NCBI GenBank assembly: GCA_001464385.1
Contig: LNFB01000252.1
Location: forward strand, 1-56,247
Reading direction: 5' to 3'
Origin: Deltaproteobacteria bacterium Ga0077550
GTDB taxonomy: Bacteria; Myxococcota_A; Polyangia; Nannocystales; Nannocystaceae
DNA length: 56,247 bases
Under the pieces are notes generated by a model that was given only the letters and a program-made list of their open reading frames with translations, did no database searches and had not been told where the DNA came from. Position numbers and translations under genes: made by a program. This document shows, piece by piece, positions 17,401-26,693 of this stretch; the first letter of the stretch is position 1; each line of letters starts with the position of its first letter.

Positions 17401-17851
17401 CCGCCGCCCGAGTCCGTGGCGGCGGTGGACGTCGACGAGCCGCCGCCGTCGTCGGTGCCGGAGGGCCCGCGGCACATGCCGACCTCGCAGCGCGCCGCCG
17501 CGTCGCAGCACGCGGCGTCATCGAGACACCAGCGCGACACGTCGTCGAGCGCGACGCAGGTCGCGGAGCACGCGTAGTCGCCGGCGCCGACGACCGTGCC
17601 ACCGCCGTCGGGCGCGGCGCAGAACGTGGAATCGGGGCACGGCGCGGCGGCCGAGCACGGCTCGCCTTCGCCGGGCACGCCGGTCTCGTCGCCGCTCGAG
17701 CCCGACGACGACGTCACCGGCGCGCCGGTGCTCGTGTCGAGCGCGATGGTCGGATCGGCGGGCGGCTTGCGCTGCTCGCCCGAACCGCCGTCGCTGCCGC
17801 ACGCCGCGGTGACGAGCACGAGGCCGAGGACGTGGCCTGCGACGCGCCGCA

Positions 17852-17852
<1 letters not shown>
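17397..17852 (-). CDS. Cys-rich lipoprotein
   Basis: 151 aa. A signal peptide with lipobox VTAAC (lipidated Cys about residue 19) leads into a Ser/Gly/Thr-rich linker, then about 70 residues with many paired cysteines (CSAAAPCPDSTFC, CLDDAACCDAAARCEVGMC), then a Gly/Ser/Thr tail. Probably a surface- or periplasm-anchored disulfide-rich module of unknown function. Its ATG shares one base with the TGA of the upstream reductase (TGATG), and its stop overlaps the translocase-like gene start, so three unrelated proteins appear to be one coupled transcript. Confidence 0.75.
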
Positions 17853-18598
<746 letters not shown>

Positions 18599-18750
18599 CG
18601 TCGAATCCACCGCCGCGGCACTGCCCGCGTGGCGGCGGATGATACCCGCGTCCGGCGGCACGGGCTGGAAAAACCGTCCCGGGGTTGCCCCGCCGCCCGT
18701 CAGCACTTGCCCGGCGGACGTTCAGGTCCGACGGCTGTCGCGGTGCGGGG

Positions 18751-19227
18751 TCACGGCGCGAGGACGCGCCCGGGCGCCGCGTTCGTGCCGGTCGCGGTGT
18801 GGCACGACGCACAATTGAAGTCGGTCTGCGGCGTGGTCATCGGGCGCTCGCGCCCCTCGTAGATCAGCTTCGCGGTGTACGGCGTCGCGACTGCGCCCTT
18901 GCCGAGGAAGAAGTTGCCGGCGTCGTTGCTCGTGAGTTCGACGACCGCGCCGTCGGCGCCCGTGATCTGCACGATCACGTCGGCGACCCCGAAGCAGTCG
19001 TCCGCTTCGTGGGGCAGATCGAACACGGTGCCGGCGATCGCGTAGCGCGGGCCCTCGCCCGCCTGGGTGTGGCACGAGACGCAATCGCGGCCGGGGTGCA
19101 TGAAGGGCGACTCGCGGTTGCCCCCGGTCCATCGCTCGCCCGAAGCGCACTGATCATCGGCGCTCGTCGTGTTGGACGAGTCGCACGCTGCGAACAGGAG
19201 GAGGAACGACAGGACGGTGGTTCTCAC
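18751..19227 (-). CDS. Diheme c-type cytochrome-like lipoprotein
   Basis: 158 aa. A short signal with lipobox LFAAC is followed by CVSCH (about residue 49) and CASCH (near 139), two heme c attachment sites at either end of a beta-rich middle (VFDLPHEADDCFGVADVIVQ) that resembles a small carboxypeptidase-regulatory or fibronectin-like fold. Probably an electron-transfer or heme-bearing surface protein. The GTG start has GGAGGGG about 14 nt upstream. Divergent from the alginate-lyase gene. Function unknown beyond heme binding. Confidence 0.75.
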   Translation of the reverse strand: MRTTVLSFLLLFAACDSSNTTSADDQCASGERWTGGNRESPFMHPGRDCVSCHTQAGEGPRYAIAGTVFDLPHEADDCFGVADVIVQITGADGAVVELTSNDAGNFFLGKGAVATPYTAKLIYEGRERPMTTPQTDFNCASCHTATGTNAAPGRVLAP

Positions 19228-19368
19228 GTTGGATCGTGCCCCTCCACCCTCCGTTCGTTACGAATGCTCGGCCGAATTTCCGGCGCAGGAGTGGGACGGC
19301 CCGCAGCAAGGCGTGCGGCCGTCGGCCGGGTTTGCGTCGACGGGCGCGATCCTCGACGATGACCACGC

Positions 19369-20289
19369 ATGCGAGCAGCGATGTGGACCGTCCTGGTGCT
19401 GTGGGCGACCTCGTGCGGCGACGGCACGTCGGGATCCGGCGCGGTGGGCTCGAGCGGTGGCACCGACGCCTCGACCTCGGGCGGCGCGAGCGCGGCGTCG
19501 ATCGATCCCGACACGACCGCGGGGGCGAGCGGCACGTCGGGGATCACCTCGACGGGCACCGAGAGCACCGGCGTCGACGCGACGGGCGAGGCGTCGAGCT
19601 CGGGCACCGACACCGGCGCGCCGCTGGTCCCCGCAGCGGTCCTCGACCTCGCGGCGTGGAAGCTGACGCTGCCGCTCGGTGATCCCGAGGCCCCGGACGA
19701 ACCGTGGGAGATCCTGCAGCCCGCGCTCGCGGGCTTCGTCGACGACCCGCACTTCGTCGTCGCACCGGGCGGCGGCGTGCAGTTCCGGGCCGAGGTCGAC
19801 GGCGTGACGACGAGCAACTCTGGCTACCCGCGCTCCGAGCTGCGCGAGATGGACGCGACGGGCCTCGACGAGGCGGCGTGGTCGACCTCGCGGGGCGTCC
19901 ACCGGATGCGGGTCACGCAGGCGATCACGCACCTGCCGGAGGTCAAGCCGCACGTCGTGGCCGGGCAGATCCACGACGCGGACGACGACGTGGTGATGAT
20001 CCGCCTCGAGGACGAGACGCTCTTCGTGGAGGGCGGTGGCGACGAGCTCGGCGTGCTCGATCCGGCGTACGTCCTGGGCGATCCGTTCACCGTCGAGCTC
20101 GTCGCGACCGGCGGGAGCATCGCGATCTATTACGACGACGCGCCCGATCCGGCGGTGACGCTCGCGGTGGATCGTGACGGGTGCTACTTCAAGGCCGGCG
20201 CCTACGTGCAGTCGAACCTCGAGCAGGGCGACGTCGCCGGGGCGTATGGCGAGGTGGTGATCACCGCGCTCGAGGTCACGCACCGCTAG
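19369..20289 (+). CDS. Polysaccharide lyase family 7 (alginate lyase-like) lipoprotein
   Basis: 306 aa. A short lipoprotein signal (TVLVLWATSC) and a 65-residue Ser/Thr/Gly/Asp stalk are followed by the PL7 jelly roll from about residue 88 (LDLAAWKLTLPLGD). All three hallmark strands are visible: PRSELREM (the RSELR motif), VAGQIHD (QIH, catalytic His) and YFKAGAYVQS (YFKAGxYxQ, catalytic Tyr). PL7 enzymes cut alginate by beta-elimination. The stalk would hold the enzyme on the cell surface. ATG at 19369, with an alternative ATG at 19381. An alginate diet hints at a coastal or algal habitat (inference). Confidence 0.9.
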   Translation: MRAAMWTVLVLWATSCGDGTSGSGAVGSSGGTDASTSGGASAASIDPDTTAGASGTSGITSTGTESTGVDATGEASSSGTDTGAPLVPAAVLDLAAWKLTLPLGDPEAPDEPWEILQPALAGFVDDPHFVVAPGGGVQFRAEVDGVTTSNSGYPRSELREMDATGLDEAAWSTSRGVHRMRVTQAITHLPEVKPHVVAGQIHDADDDVVMIRLEDETLFVEGGGDELGVLDPAYVLGDPFTVELVATGGSIAIYYDDAPDPAVTLAVDRDGCYFKAGAYVQSNLEQGDVAGAYGEVVITALEVTHR

Positions 20290-20349
20290 CGACGAACGTC
20301 GTTGGGCGCCGGCAAAGCCTTCGCATGGGCGAAACGCGCCGGATCGGCG

Positions 20350-21276
20350 ATGATCCCGGGGATGTCGAGCCCCGCGTCCCCTGCCCCGTCGAACGCCCCG
20401 AAGTGGCTCGTCGCCCTCGATCTGCGCCCCTCGAGCCACGGCGCGGTCCGTTTCGCCTCGTGGGTCTCGGGCGCGGGCACGCCCGCCGATCTCTCGCTCA
20501 TCGGGGTGCACGTCATCGAGCGCGAGCAGCTCGCGCCGATCTTTCGCCTTCAGAGCCCGGACGAGGTCGGCCGCCGCGCCGAGCAGGCGCTGACGCGCGA
20601 GCTCGACGAGGCCGCGATGCACGAGTTCTTCGCCGCGAAGAAGATCGCCCTGGGCGCGCGGGCGCACGAGGTCCTCGAGCACGAGGCCGCGCGCGAGCAC
20701 GCCGAGGCGATCGTGATCGGGCGGCAGATGGCCAGCGACGCCATCGCCCGGATCCGCCTCGGCACCAACGCGCGCCGGCTGCTGCGTTCGCTGCCGGTCA
20801 CCGTGATCGTGGTGCCGCCGGACTACGCGAAGGTCCCGTTCGGCGCCGGGCCGATCCTCGTCGCGACCGATTGTGGCGACGACGCCGTCGCCGCCTGCCG
20901 CTTCGCCGCGAAGGTGGGCGCGCGCATGGGCCGGAAGGTGATCGCGGTGCACGTGATCCCACCGCTCGACCCGATCCTCCGGGCGTACCTCGCCGAGGGC
21001 CCGTGGGTGGAGCTCGGCGAGCAGGAGCACGCCCGCGGCGTGACGCGGCTGCAGAGCTGGTTGGAGCAGCACGGGCTGACGGGCTTCGAGACGAAGGTGG
21101 TGCAGGGCGCGACGATCGACGAGCTCGGCAAGCTCGCGGTGGAGACCCTCTCGCCGCTGGTGGTGACCGGGGCGCGGCGCCTGCCGACGGTGGCGCGCGC
21201 GTTCGTGGGGAGCACGGCGGCGACGCTGGCGGCGGAGATGCCTGTGCCGGTCGCGGTGGTTCCGCCGGAGGGTTGA
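20350..21276 (+). CDS. Tandem universal stress protein
   Basis: 308 aa with two UspA-like domains. The first (about 13-150) has the strand WLVALDLRPSSHGAVRFASW and ends AIVIGRQMASDAIARI then LGTNARRLL. The second (about 160-305) begins GPILVATDCGDDAVAACRFA and ends VVTGARRLPTVARAFVGSTA, a degenerate form of the ATP-binding GxxG(x9)GS loop. A cytoplasmic stress/nucleotide-binding protein of unknown partner. ATGs at 20350 and 20362 are both possible; neither has a strong ribosome binding site. Confidence 0.85.
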   Translation: MIPGMSSPASPAPSNAPKWLVALDLRPSSHGAVRFASWVSGAGTPADLSLIGVHVIEREQLAPIFRLQSPDEVGRRAEQALTRELDEAAMHEFFAAKKIALGARAHEVLEHEAAREHAEAIVIGRQMASDAIARIRLGTNARRLLRSLPVTVIVVPPDYAKVPFGAGPILVATDCGDDAVAACRFAAKVGARMGRKVIAVHVIPPLDPILRAYLAEGPWVELGEQEHARGVTRLQSWLEQHGLTGFETKVVQGATIDELGKLAVETLSPLVVTGARRLPTVARAFVGSTAATLAAEMPVPVAVVPPEG

Positions 21277-21321
21277 AGGCGAGCTGCGTCGGCGAGGACG
21301 CGGAGCCGAGGCCGCGCCCCT

Positions 21322-21891
21322 TCAGTGCGCGAGCCGGGGCTCCGGCACCGCGTTGCGGACCGGGGTCAGCGTCTGCAGGTACGCGAACATCGCCGCGAGG
21401 TCCTCGTCGGTGTAGTTGGCGACCAGCGTCGCGGGCATCGGCGGGAGGATCGGGCGGCCCTTGCCCATGTGGCGGCCGCTGCGGATCGCCTCGATGAAGT
21501 TCTGTGCGGTCCACGAGCCGATGCCGGTCTCCGGATCGGGGGTGAGATTCGCGCTGAAGCTCGTGCCCCACGGGCCGGCGAACGCGGTGTTCGTCGCCCC
21601 GATCAGCACGAGCCACGGGCCCGGCGGGAGCGCCGGCGGATCGGGCATCACCACGTCGGAGGGATGGCCCGAGAGCAGCCGCGTCATGTCGGGCGCGGGG
21701 CCGTTGGGGCCCATCGCGAAGGGCGTGTGGCAGTCGATGCACAGGCCGGCGTGGACGAGGTACCGCCCGCGCAGGACGGGATCGGGCGTCGCGTCGGCGG
21801 TGCTCGCCGCGGCCGGCTGGCTCGCGGCGCTGCTGTTGCAGGCCCCCAGGAGCAGCGCGACGAAGATGGCATTGAGGATGCGGAGGGTCAT
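21322..21891 (-). CDS. Possible independently translated cytochrome c lipoprotein
   Basis: Alternative reading of the 3' part of the previous gene, starting at the internal ATG 21891: 189 aa with a signal and lipobox LLLGAC, CIDCHTPFAMGPNG (heme c) and a C-terminal TDEDLAAMFAYLQTLTPV typical of class I cytochromes of gluconate/alcohol-dehydrogenase type. A buried lipoprotein signal makes little sense inside a longer protein, which favours internal initiation. No clear ribosome binding site precedes it. Confidence 0.5.
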   Translation of the reverse strand: MTLRILNAIFVALLLGACNSSAASQPAAASTADATPDPVLRGRYLVHAGLCIDCHTPFAMGPNGPAPDMTRLLSGHPSDVVMPDPPALPPGPWLVLIGATNTAFAGPWGTSFSANLTPDPETGIGSWTAQNFIEAIRSGRHMGKGRPILPPMPATLVANYTDEDLAAMFAYLQTLTPVRNAVPEPRLAH

Positions 21892-23046
21892 GGCGTGATC
21901 TCCAAGTTCGGGTTCGGGTTCGGGTTCGGGTTCGAGTCGACGGATCCAGGTCTCGAGCAGCGCGACCGCGTCGTCGTCGACGAGGCGCGTGCCGATGGGC
22001 GGCATCTGGTGCACGGGGTGGCGCGAGCGCATGCGACCGAGCAGCACGCTGCGATCGGGGCGGCCGGGCTCGACGCGCGACGCCGCGGTGCCCGGGCGAG
22101 CACCCGGCAGCGGCGCGCGGGCCCGCGTCGCAACGAGGGAACCGCGGACCGCCGACGGCGCCTCGGGATCCCACGCGAGCGTCATCCCGAGCGACGCGAG
22201 CGCGCCGTCGTCGTCGTGGCACCCGCCGCAGTTGCCGTGCAGGTAGCCCAGGGCCGCGCGCTCCTCGGGCGTGTCCGCGGCGATCCGCGGCGCGTCGCCC
22301 AGCGACGCCGGCCACCCCGTCAGGAGCCCACGCTCGAGGAGCCCGCGCAGATCGATCGCGCCCTCCGGCGCGGGCTCGGCGTGGGGCGCGAGCGGATCGC
22401 GATCGACCGAGAGCTGCAGCGCCGAGAACCCCAGCACCGGCGTCGCGCCGTCGTGGCACGCCGTGCACTCCGCCGTGCCGGGCAGCCCGTGCGTCACGCC
22501 GTCCGCGAGCGCGACCGCGATCGCGACCCCATCGCCACCGGTGCCGACCGATCGCCGCGCCGCCGTACCCTCGGCGTTCCACGCGTACGTGGTGAAGCTC
22601 CACGCACCGTCGCTGCGGCGGCGCATGTGTCGGGTCTCGACGGGGCGACCGTCGAACGCGAACTCCTTCCACAGCTCGGTGCCGATCGGGAACACCCATG
22701 CGTCGGGATCGGCACCGTCGATCTCCGTGCCGGCGGGCAGGCGGATCCATCGGCGCTTGCGGGCGCCGTCGGTCCACAGCGGATACTGCGGCGCGAACGG
22801 CAGCACGCCCTCGCCGAGCACCTCGCGATCGAGGATCCCCCCGCGGACCGCGAAGAGGCCGGTGTCGGCCAAGTCGTCGCCCGGCTCGTCGGAGATGAAG
22901 TGCGGGCCCGCGAGATCGTCGACGTGCGCGTCCTTCCATCCGCGGGCCCACGCCGCCCCCGCGAGCCCCGCGGCCGTCGCCACCACGAACGCGGCAGCCA
23001 GGGCGAGATCGAAGCCGTGTCCCTCGCTCGTCTCTCGCGTCAGCAT
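21322..23046 (-). CDS. SO2930-type diheme cytochrome read through in frame into a monoheme lipoprotein cytochrome
   Basis: 574 codons with no stop. Residues 1-375 match the family known as SO2930-type diheme cytochromes: an N-terminal membrane/signal segment, WVFPIGTELWKEFAFDGRPV, CTACH and CGGCH heme sites, and QMPPIGTRLVDDDAV. After an (EP)4E repeat comes MTLRILNAIFVALLLGAC, a complete lipoprotein signal, then a cytochrome c domain with CIDCH and conserved GPWGTSFSANLTPDPETGIG. The second part looks like a separate lipoprotein whose upstream gene has lost its own stop. Whether one fused or two proteins are made is open. Probably exported electron carriers. Confidence 0.75.
   Translation of the reverse strand: MLTRETSEGHGFDLALAAAFVVATAAGLAGAAWARGWKDAHVDDLAGPHFISDEPGDDLADTGLFAVRGGILDREVLGEGVLPFAPQYPLWTDGARKRRWIRLPAGTEIDGADPDAWVFPIGTELWKEFAFDGRPVETRHMRRRSDGAWSFTTYAWNAEGTAARRSVGTGGDGVAIAVALADGVTHGLPGTAECTACHDGATPVLGFSALQLSVDRDPLAPHAEPAPEGAIDLRGLLERGLLTGWPASLGDAPRIAADTPEERAALGYLHGNCGGCHDDDGALASLGMTLAWDPEAPSAVRGSLVATRARAPLPGARPGTAASRVEPGRPDRSVLLGRMRSRHPVHQMPPIGTRLVDDDAVALLETWIRRLEPEPEPEPELGDHAMTLRILNAIFVALLLGACNSSAASQPAAASTADATPDPVLRGRYLVHAGLCIDCHTPFAMGPNGPAPDMTRLLSGHPSDVVMPDPPALPPGPWLVLIGATNTAFAGPWGTSFSANLTPDPETGIGSWTAQNFIEAIRSGRHMGKGRPILPPMPATLVANYTDEDLAAMFAYLQTLTPVRNAVPEPRLAH
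21907..21936. repeat. Hexanucleotide repeat (TTCGGG)4-TTCGAG
   Basis: Four perfect copies plus one variant on the plus strand, coding on the minus strand for Glu-Pro repeats between the two halves of the cytochrome gene. Slippage by whole units keeps the reading frame. Confidence 0.9.
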
Positions 23047-23091
23047 CGACCAGGCAGAGTCCGCCGACGGAGGAATCCGTCGCGGTGGACG

Positions 23092-24219
23092 CTAGCCTTC
23101 GCCGGTGCTCACGCAGGTCGACGTGCCCGCGCCGATGATCGGCATCGGCGACTCGCCGACGATCACCTCGATGCTCTTGTCGCCATCGTAGTCGTACTTC
23201 GTCACCTGGGACGTGCCCGACGTCTGCGAGTCGGTGAAGAAGTAGAAGTCGCCGCCCCAGAACGCGAGCGCCCAGCGTCCGGTCAGCTCGATCTCCGGCA
23301 GCGGCGTGGTGGCGATGACGGCGCCGGTCGTCTTGTCGTACTCGACGAGCTTGGCCGGTTCGGCGCCGGAGAACGCGAACAGCCGACCGTCGCCGGTGCC
23401 GGTGAGCTCACCGCGGCCGTAGTCGGTGTGCGCGAGGCCCTCGAGCCGCATCGTCGCGAAGTCCATGCGCGCCAGATCGCCGAGGTCGTCGCCCTCCTCG
23501 ACCGTCGTGCGGTAGCTGTGCGCGAACAGGTCCTCGCACGGCTCGTCCTCCTCGGGCGAATCGCGGGTCACGAACGCGGTGCCGTAGTTGCCGAGGCCCA
23601 GCACGCCGGGGGTCGAGCCATTGATGTCCCAGCCGAAGCCGGGATATTCGGGATCGATCGAACACCCCTCCTCGGGATTGTTGATGTCGAGCACGCACAG
23701 GCCCATCGTGCCGGGCGGCTCCCCAGGCGTCAGATTGGACTGGACCCACGCCTGGCCCGACCGCGAGATCGCGATCGAGTACGGCATCACTACGGGCCCG
23801 CCGTCGGTCATCTCGATCTGGTCGACCAACGTGTCGAACTCGAGGGTCTCGGGGTCGAACGTGAGGAGGCTGCTGCCGAGCGTCAGCAGCATGATGAGAT
23901 CGGTGTGCGGAGCGCATTCGCAGGTGCCCGGCGGGAGCTCGGGCACGTCGAAGTTGCCGACGTCGTAGATCACCCCGGCCGTGGTCCCGTCGTCGAGCGT
24001 CATCGAGCTCGGTGCGCCCGAGGATGATCCGCTGGGATCCGGCGACGTCGAGCCGCCCCCGCTGCCCTCGGTGCTGCTGCCGTCGGGCGAGGTGTCGGTC
24101 TCGGGCACGCCGAAGCTGCCGTCACCGACGACGCCCGCCGTGGGCGAGCACGCCGGCACGATCAGCGCCGCGAGGAGCGAGGTGGTGGTGGTCACGCGTG
24201 TGGTGAGGGGCATGCGCAT
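23092..24219 (-). CDS. Lipoprotein with predicted beta-propeller-like domain
   Basis: 375 aa. Signal with lipobox ALIVPAC, then a roughly 50-residue Ser/Gly/Asp/Thr stalk, then a domain with repeated strands (LLTFDPETLEFDTLVDQIE, SIAISRSGQAWVQSN, LAHTDYGRGELTGTGDGRLF, ALAFWGGDFYFFTDS) that reads like the WD/NHL-style propellers often seen in myxobacterial lipoproteins. No catalytic residues recognised. The start is 4 nt after the stop of the anti-sigma-like gene, so it is probably the last gene of the sigma operon; a second in-frame ATG lies 6 nt further in. Confidence 0.75.
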   Translation of the reverse strand: MRMPLTTRVTTTTSLLAALIVPACSPTAGVVGDGSFGVPETDTSPDGSSTEGSGGGSTSPDPSGSSSGAPSSMTLDDGTTAGVIYDVGNFDVPELPPGTCECAPHTDLIMLLTLGSSLLTFDPETLEFDTLVDQIEMTDGGPVVMPYSIAISRSGQAWVQSNLTPGEPPGTMGLCVLDINNPEEGCSIDPEYPGFGWDINGSTPGVLGLGNYGTAFVTRDSPEEDEPCEDLFAHSYRTTVEEGDDLGDLARMDFATMRLEGLAHTDYGRGELTGTGDGRLFAFSGAEPAKLVEYDKTTGAVIATTPLPEIELTGRWALAFWGGDFYFFTDSQTSGTSQVTKYDYDGDKSIEVIVGESPMPIIGAGTSTCVSTGEG

Positions 24220-24223
24220 CGCG

Positions 24224-25027
24224 TCAAGGCTCGTCATCGAAGGGGTCGAGTCCACCGACGCGCCCGTCCTTCGCGTCGCAGCTCGTGCGCATGCGCTCGG
24301 CGTACGGCGAGCTCGGGTGCGCCGCGAGGTATCGGTCGAGCGCGACGCGACCGGCGTCGCGATCGTCGGCGCACGCGACGAGGATCGACGTCACCTCGCG
24401 CTCGTTCGCCAGCTTGCCGGCGGGGAAGCGGCGCGCGTGCTCGTCGAGCGCGCGCTGCGAGCCGGCACCGTCGCCGCGCGACAGGGCTTGCTGGGCGCGC
24501 CGCAGCAGCGCCATCTCCTGCGCCAGATCGTCGTCGTCGGCGGCGGCGGGCGTCGACGTCACGCGCGGGCCCGCGGTGCGATCGCTGCGACGCGGCGGCG
24601 CCTCGACCACGGGCGCTGCCGTGGGAATGTTGGGGGCGGCGACGGCAGTCGGCGGCGACGCGATCGGGGCCGCGGGCGGGGCCACGATCGACTCGGCCTC
24701 GGCGGGAACCGCCACCGACGCGACCGATGCCACGCGCTCCACCGTCGGCGACGGCGCGCCGCGATCTCGCAGCGCATACGCGCCGAAGCCCGCCCCGATC
24801 GCGAGCCCCCCGACGACGAACCACCCGCGCAGCCCGAGCCGACGCGCCACTGTCGTGACCTGCGGAGCTGCCGACGGCCCGTCGGGGACGACCGATGGCG
24901 GCGCACCGAGTCGAGCCTCGATCGCCGCGAGCATCGGCCCCGCGAGCTGCGGCGGCGGTGCGCGATCGCTGCGGAAGTCGGCGAGCATCGCCCGCGCGCG
25001 GGCCCCGAGTTCTTCGTCGTGCGTCAT
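24224..25027 (-). CDS. Membrane partner of the ECF sigma factor, with TPR/BamD-like C-terminus
   Basis: 267 aa. N-terminal cytoplasmic helical part (about 1-70), one membrane helix (WFVVGGLAIGAGFGAYALRD), a long Ala/Pro/Val linker (about 100-165), and a C-terminal helical part (ALLRRAQQALSRGDGAGSQRAL through RVALDRYLAAHPSSPYAERM) resembling single TPR/YbgF-type repeats. The ATG overlaps the sigma factor stop (ATGA). Small membrane proteins coupled to ECF sigma factors are usually anti-sigma factors; that role is inferred from position and topology. There is no zinc-binding HxxxCxxC. Confidence 0.8.
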   Translation of the reverse strand: MTHDEELGARARAMLADFRSDRAPPPQLAGPMLAAIEARLGAPPSVVPDGPSAAPQVTTVARRLGLRGWFVVGGLAIGAGFGAYALRDRGAPSPTVERVASVASVAVPAEAESIVAPPAAPIASPPTAVAAPNIPTAAPVVEAPPRRSDRTAGPRVTSTPAAADDDDLAQEMALLRRAQQALSRGDGAGSQRALDEHARRFPAGKLANEREVTSILVACADDRDAGRVALDRYLAAHPSSPYAERMRTSCDAKDGRVGGLDPFDDEP

Positions 25028-25617
25028 GGTGCCTCCGCGCCGAGCGACTCGACGAAGCGGTTGAAGCGGATCCTCGCGGTGCGGGTGCGCGAGTACACGG
25101 TGTTGAGCGGGACCCCGATCGCCTCCGCGACCTCGGGCGCCGTGAGCCCCTCGATGTCGGCGAGCACGAACGTCGTGGCGAGGGGCTCGCCGAGCTCCTG
25201 CAGGAATCGCTCGACGCTCGCCGCGGCCTGACGTCGACGCAGGTCGCGCTCGGCGCTCGGCGGCTCGGTGTCGAGCTCGGCGGCGGCGGACCACGCCTGC
25301 TCGCGGGCCTGGCGACGCGACGCCGCCCGCCGCCAGTTGCTGGCGACACCGCGGGCGATGCCGAACAGCCACGCCCGCGGCTGCTCCACGTCTTCGTCGG
25401 CCTCGAGCTTGCGCCCCGCGATGACGAACACCTCCTGCGTGACGTCGTCGAGCGAGGCCTCGGGCACCCCGAGGTACCGCAGCATGCGCCACACGAACGG
25501 CTGCTGCTCGCGGAACAGCACCGCGAAGACGATGCGCGGCCGCCCCGTCGCCGCGATCGGGGGAGACACCTGGACTGCGTGCTGCACCGCCCCCGTCGTG
25601 TCCGCGCTCTGGTCCAT
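25024..25617 (-). CDS. ECF-type RNA polymerase sigma factor
   Basis: 197 aa. Region 2 runs from about 28 to 95 (FVWRMLRYLGVPEASLDDVTQEVFVIAGRK, then QPRAWLFGIARGVASNWRRA). Region 4 is at the C-terminus (ERFLQELGEPLATTFVLADIEGLTAPEVAEAIGVPLNTVYSRTRTAR). This is a standard group IV sigma factor. It heads the coupled pair with the membrane partner at 24224-25027, then the lipoprotein at 23092. Which signal it answers cannot be told. Confidence 0.93.
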   Translation of the reverse strand: MDQSADTTGAVQHAVQVSPPIAATGRPRIVFAVLFREQQPFVWRMLRYLGVPEASLDDVTQEVFVIAGRKLEADEDVEQPRAWLFGIARGVASNWRRAASRRQAREQAWSAAAELDTEPPSAERDLRRRQAAASVERFLQELGEPLATTFVLADIEGLTAPEVAEAIGVPLNTVYSRTRTARIRFNRFVESLGAEAP

Positions 25618-25662
25618 CCGTCGGTGCCCGGCGACTTTTTCGCGGGCGATCCTCGGCCCATC

Positions 25663-26632
25663 CTACCGCGACGATCCGGATCTGCGCGGCGGCCACCGGA
25701 ACGCCAGGCCCATCGTCATCTCCGCGGCCGCCCCCGGGGTCCGGTACAGCTCTGGGCCCGACGCGAGGCGGAAGCCCGGCCGGACGACGTTGGCGAGCAG
25801 GCCGACCCGCGCGGTGATCGACAGCGCGGGGTGCACGTGCACGTCCACCCCCGGGCCGATCGACGCCGCGACCCAGGGCTGCAGGCTCGTGCGCGCGCGC
25901 ACGACCGCGCATCACCCCGCCGTCGAGGCCGCCACAGGCCGAGACCTCGAGGCGGCTCGCCGGCGCCACGACGCACGCGCGCACGCCGACGGCCCCGGTC
26001 GCGGTCGCGAGCTCGACCGTGCGACCGCGGGGATCGGTGGTCGTGATCGTCCGCGGGAGATCGGAGGCGCCCTGCACCCACGCCCGCCAGTAGGCGCCGC
26101 CCAGGCCGACGCCGAGGGCGACGACCGGGCCGAAGCTCGGCGCGACGCCCCAGCGCACGCCGAACGCGGGCAGGATGATCGCGGCGATCCGCGGGCCGCG
26201 ATCGATCGCGGCGTCGGGCGAAGGCGCGACGGGGGCAGCCGCGACGGGGGCCGGCGCGGCGGCGACGGGCGCCGCGACCGGGGCCGCCGCGATCGCCGGT
26301 TCGGGCGTGACGACCTCGACGACATCGGCCGCGTCGATCGCCAGGGCCAGCTTGAGGGCGACGACCTCGCCGAGCACGCGGCAGTCGCCGTCGGTGACCG
26401 CGAAGGTCTCGCGACCGCTGACGCCCTCGAGCTCGAGCGCGAGCTCGAAGCCGGTGGCTCCGGGGAGGATCTCCGCGTGGGCGCGCACGCCGGTGTCCGT
26501 CGGCAGCGGGCGACCGAGGAACGCCGCGGTGTCGGCCTCGATCTCCGCGAGCGTGGGGCAGTCCGACGGCGCCTCCCAGCGCAGCGGCGGCTCGGCGAGC
26601 GCGGCGACGACGAGCACGGCGACCAGGAGCAC
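25663..26632 (-). pseudogene. Secreted protein of the sigma cluster, broken by a frameshift in a GC dinucleotide run
   Basis: Read from the GTG at 26632, the first 240 or so residues give a signal peptide (LLVAVLVVAALA), WEAPSDCPTLAEIEADTAAF, an Ala/Pro/Val linker and beta-rich sequence ending CGGLDGGVMRGRARA. At about 25891-25902 the plus strand reads gcgcgcgcgcac; beyond it the original frame turns into Arg/Gly-rich nonsense, while the shifted frame continues sensibly: RTSLQPWVAASIGPGVDVHV through MTMGLAFRWPP, then a stop at 25663. One extra CG pair in the run would restore a single reading frame of about 323 codons. The C-terminus reads like an outer-membrane beta-barrel. Either a real inactivation, phase variation or a sequencing error. 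Confidence 0.75.
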
Positions 26633-26693
26633 CGGCCGAGAGTGTCGGACCGTCGTGCGATCGGCAAGCTCGACGCGCGGGCCTGCGCGAGCG

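Noticed and set aside
18639..18671. Full sigma70 promoter for the SDR gene (TATCAT with TTTCCA)
   Set aside because: The -10 is good but the only -35-like hexamer is 21 bases away, too far to call a promoter.
19253..19263. Palindrome TTCGTTACGAA in the divergent cytochrome/alginate-lyase region as an operator
   Set aside because: Only 5-bp arms and a single copy; not enough to support a binding site.
21907..21936. GGGTTC repeats resembling telomere or regulatory repeats
   Set aside because: They lie inside a coding region, encode Glu-Pro in frame, and only five units exist.
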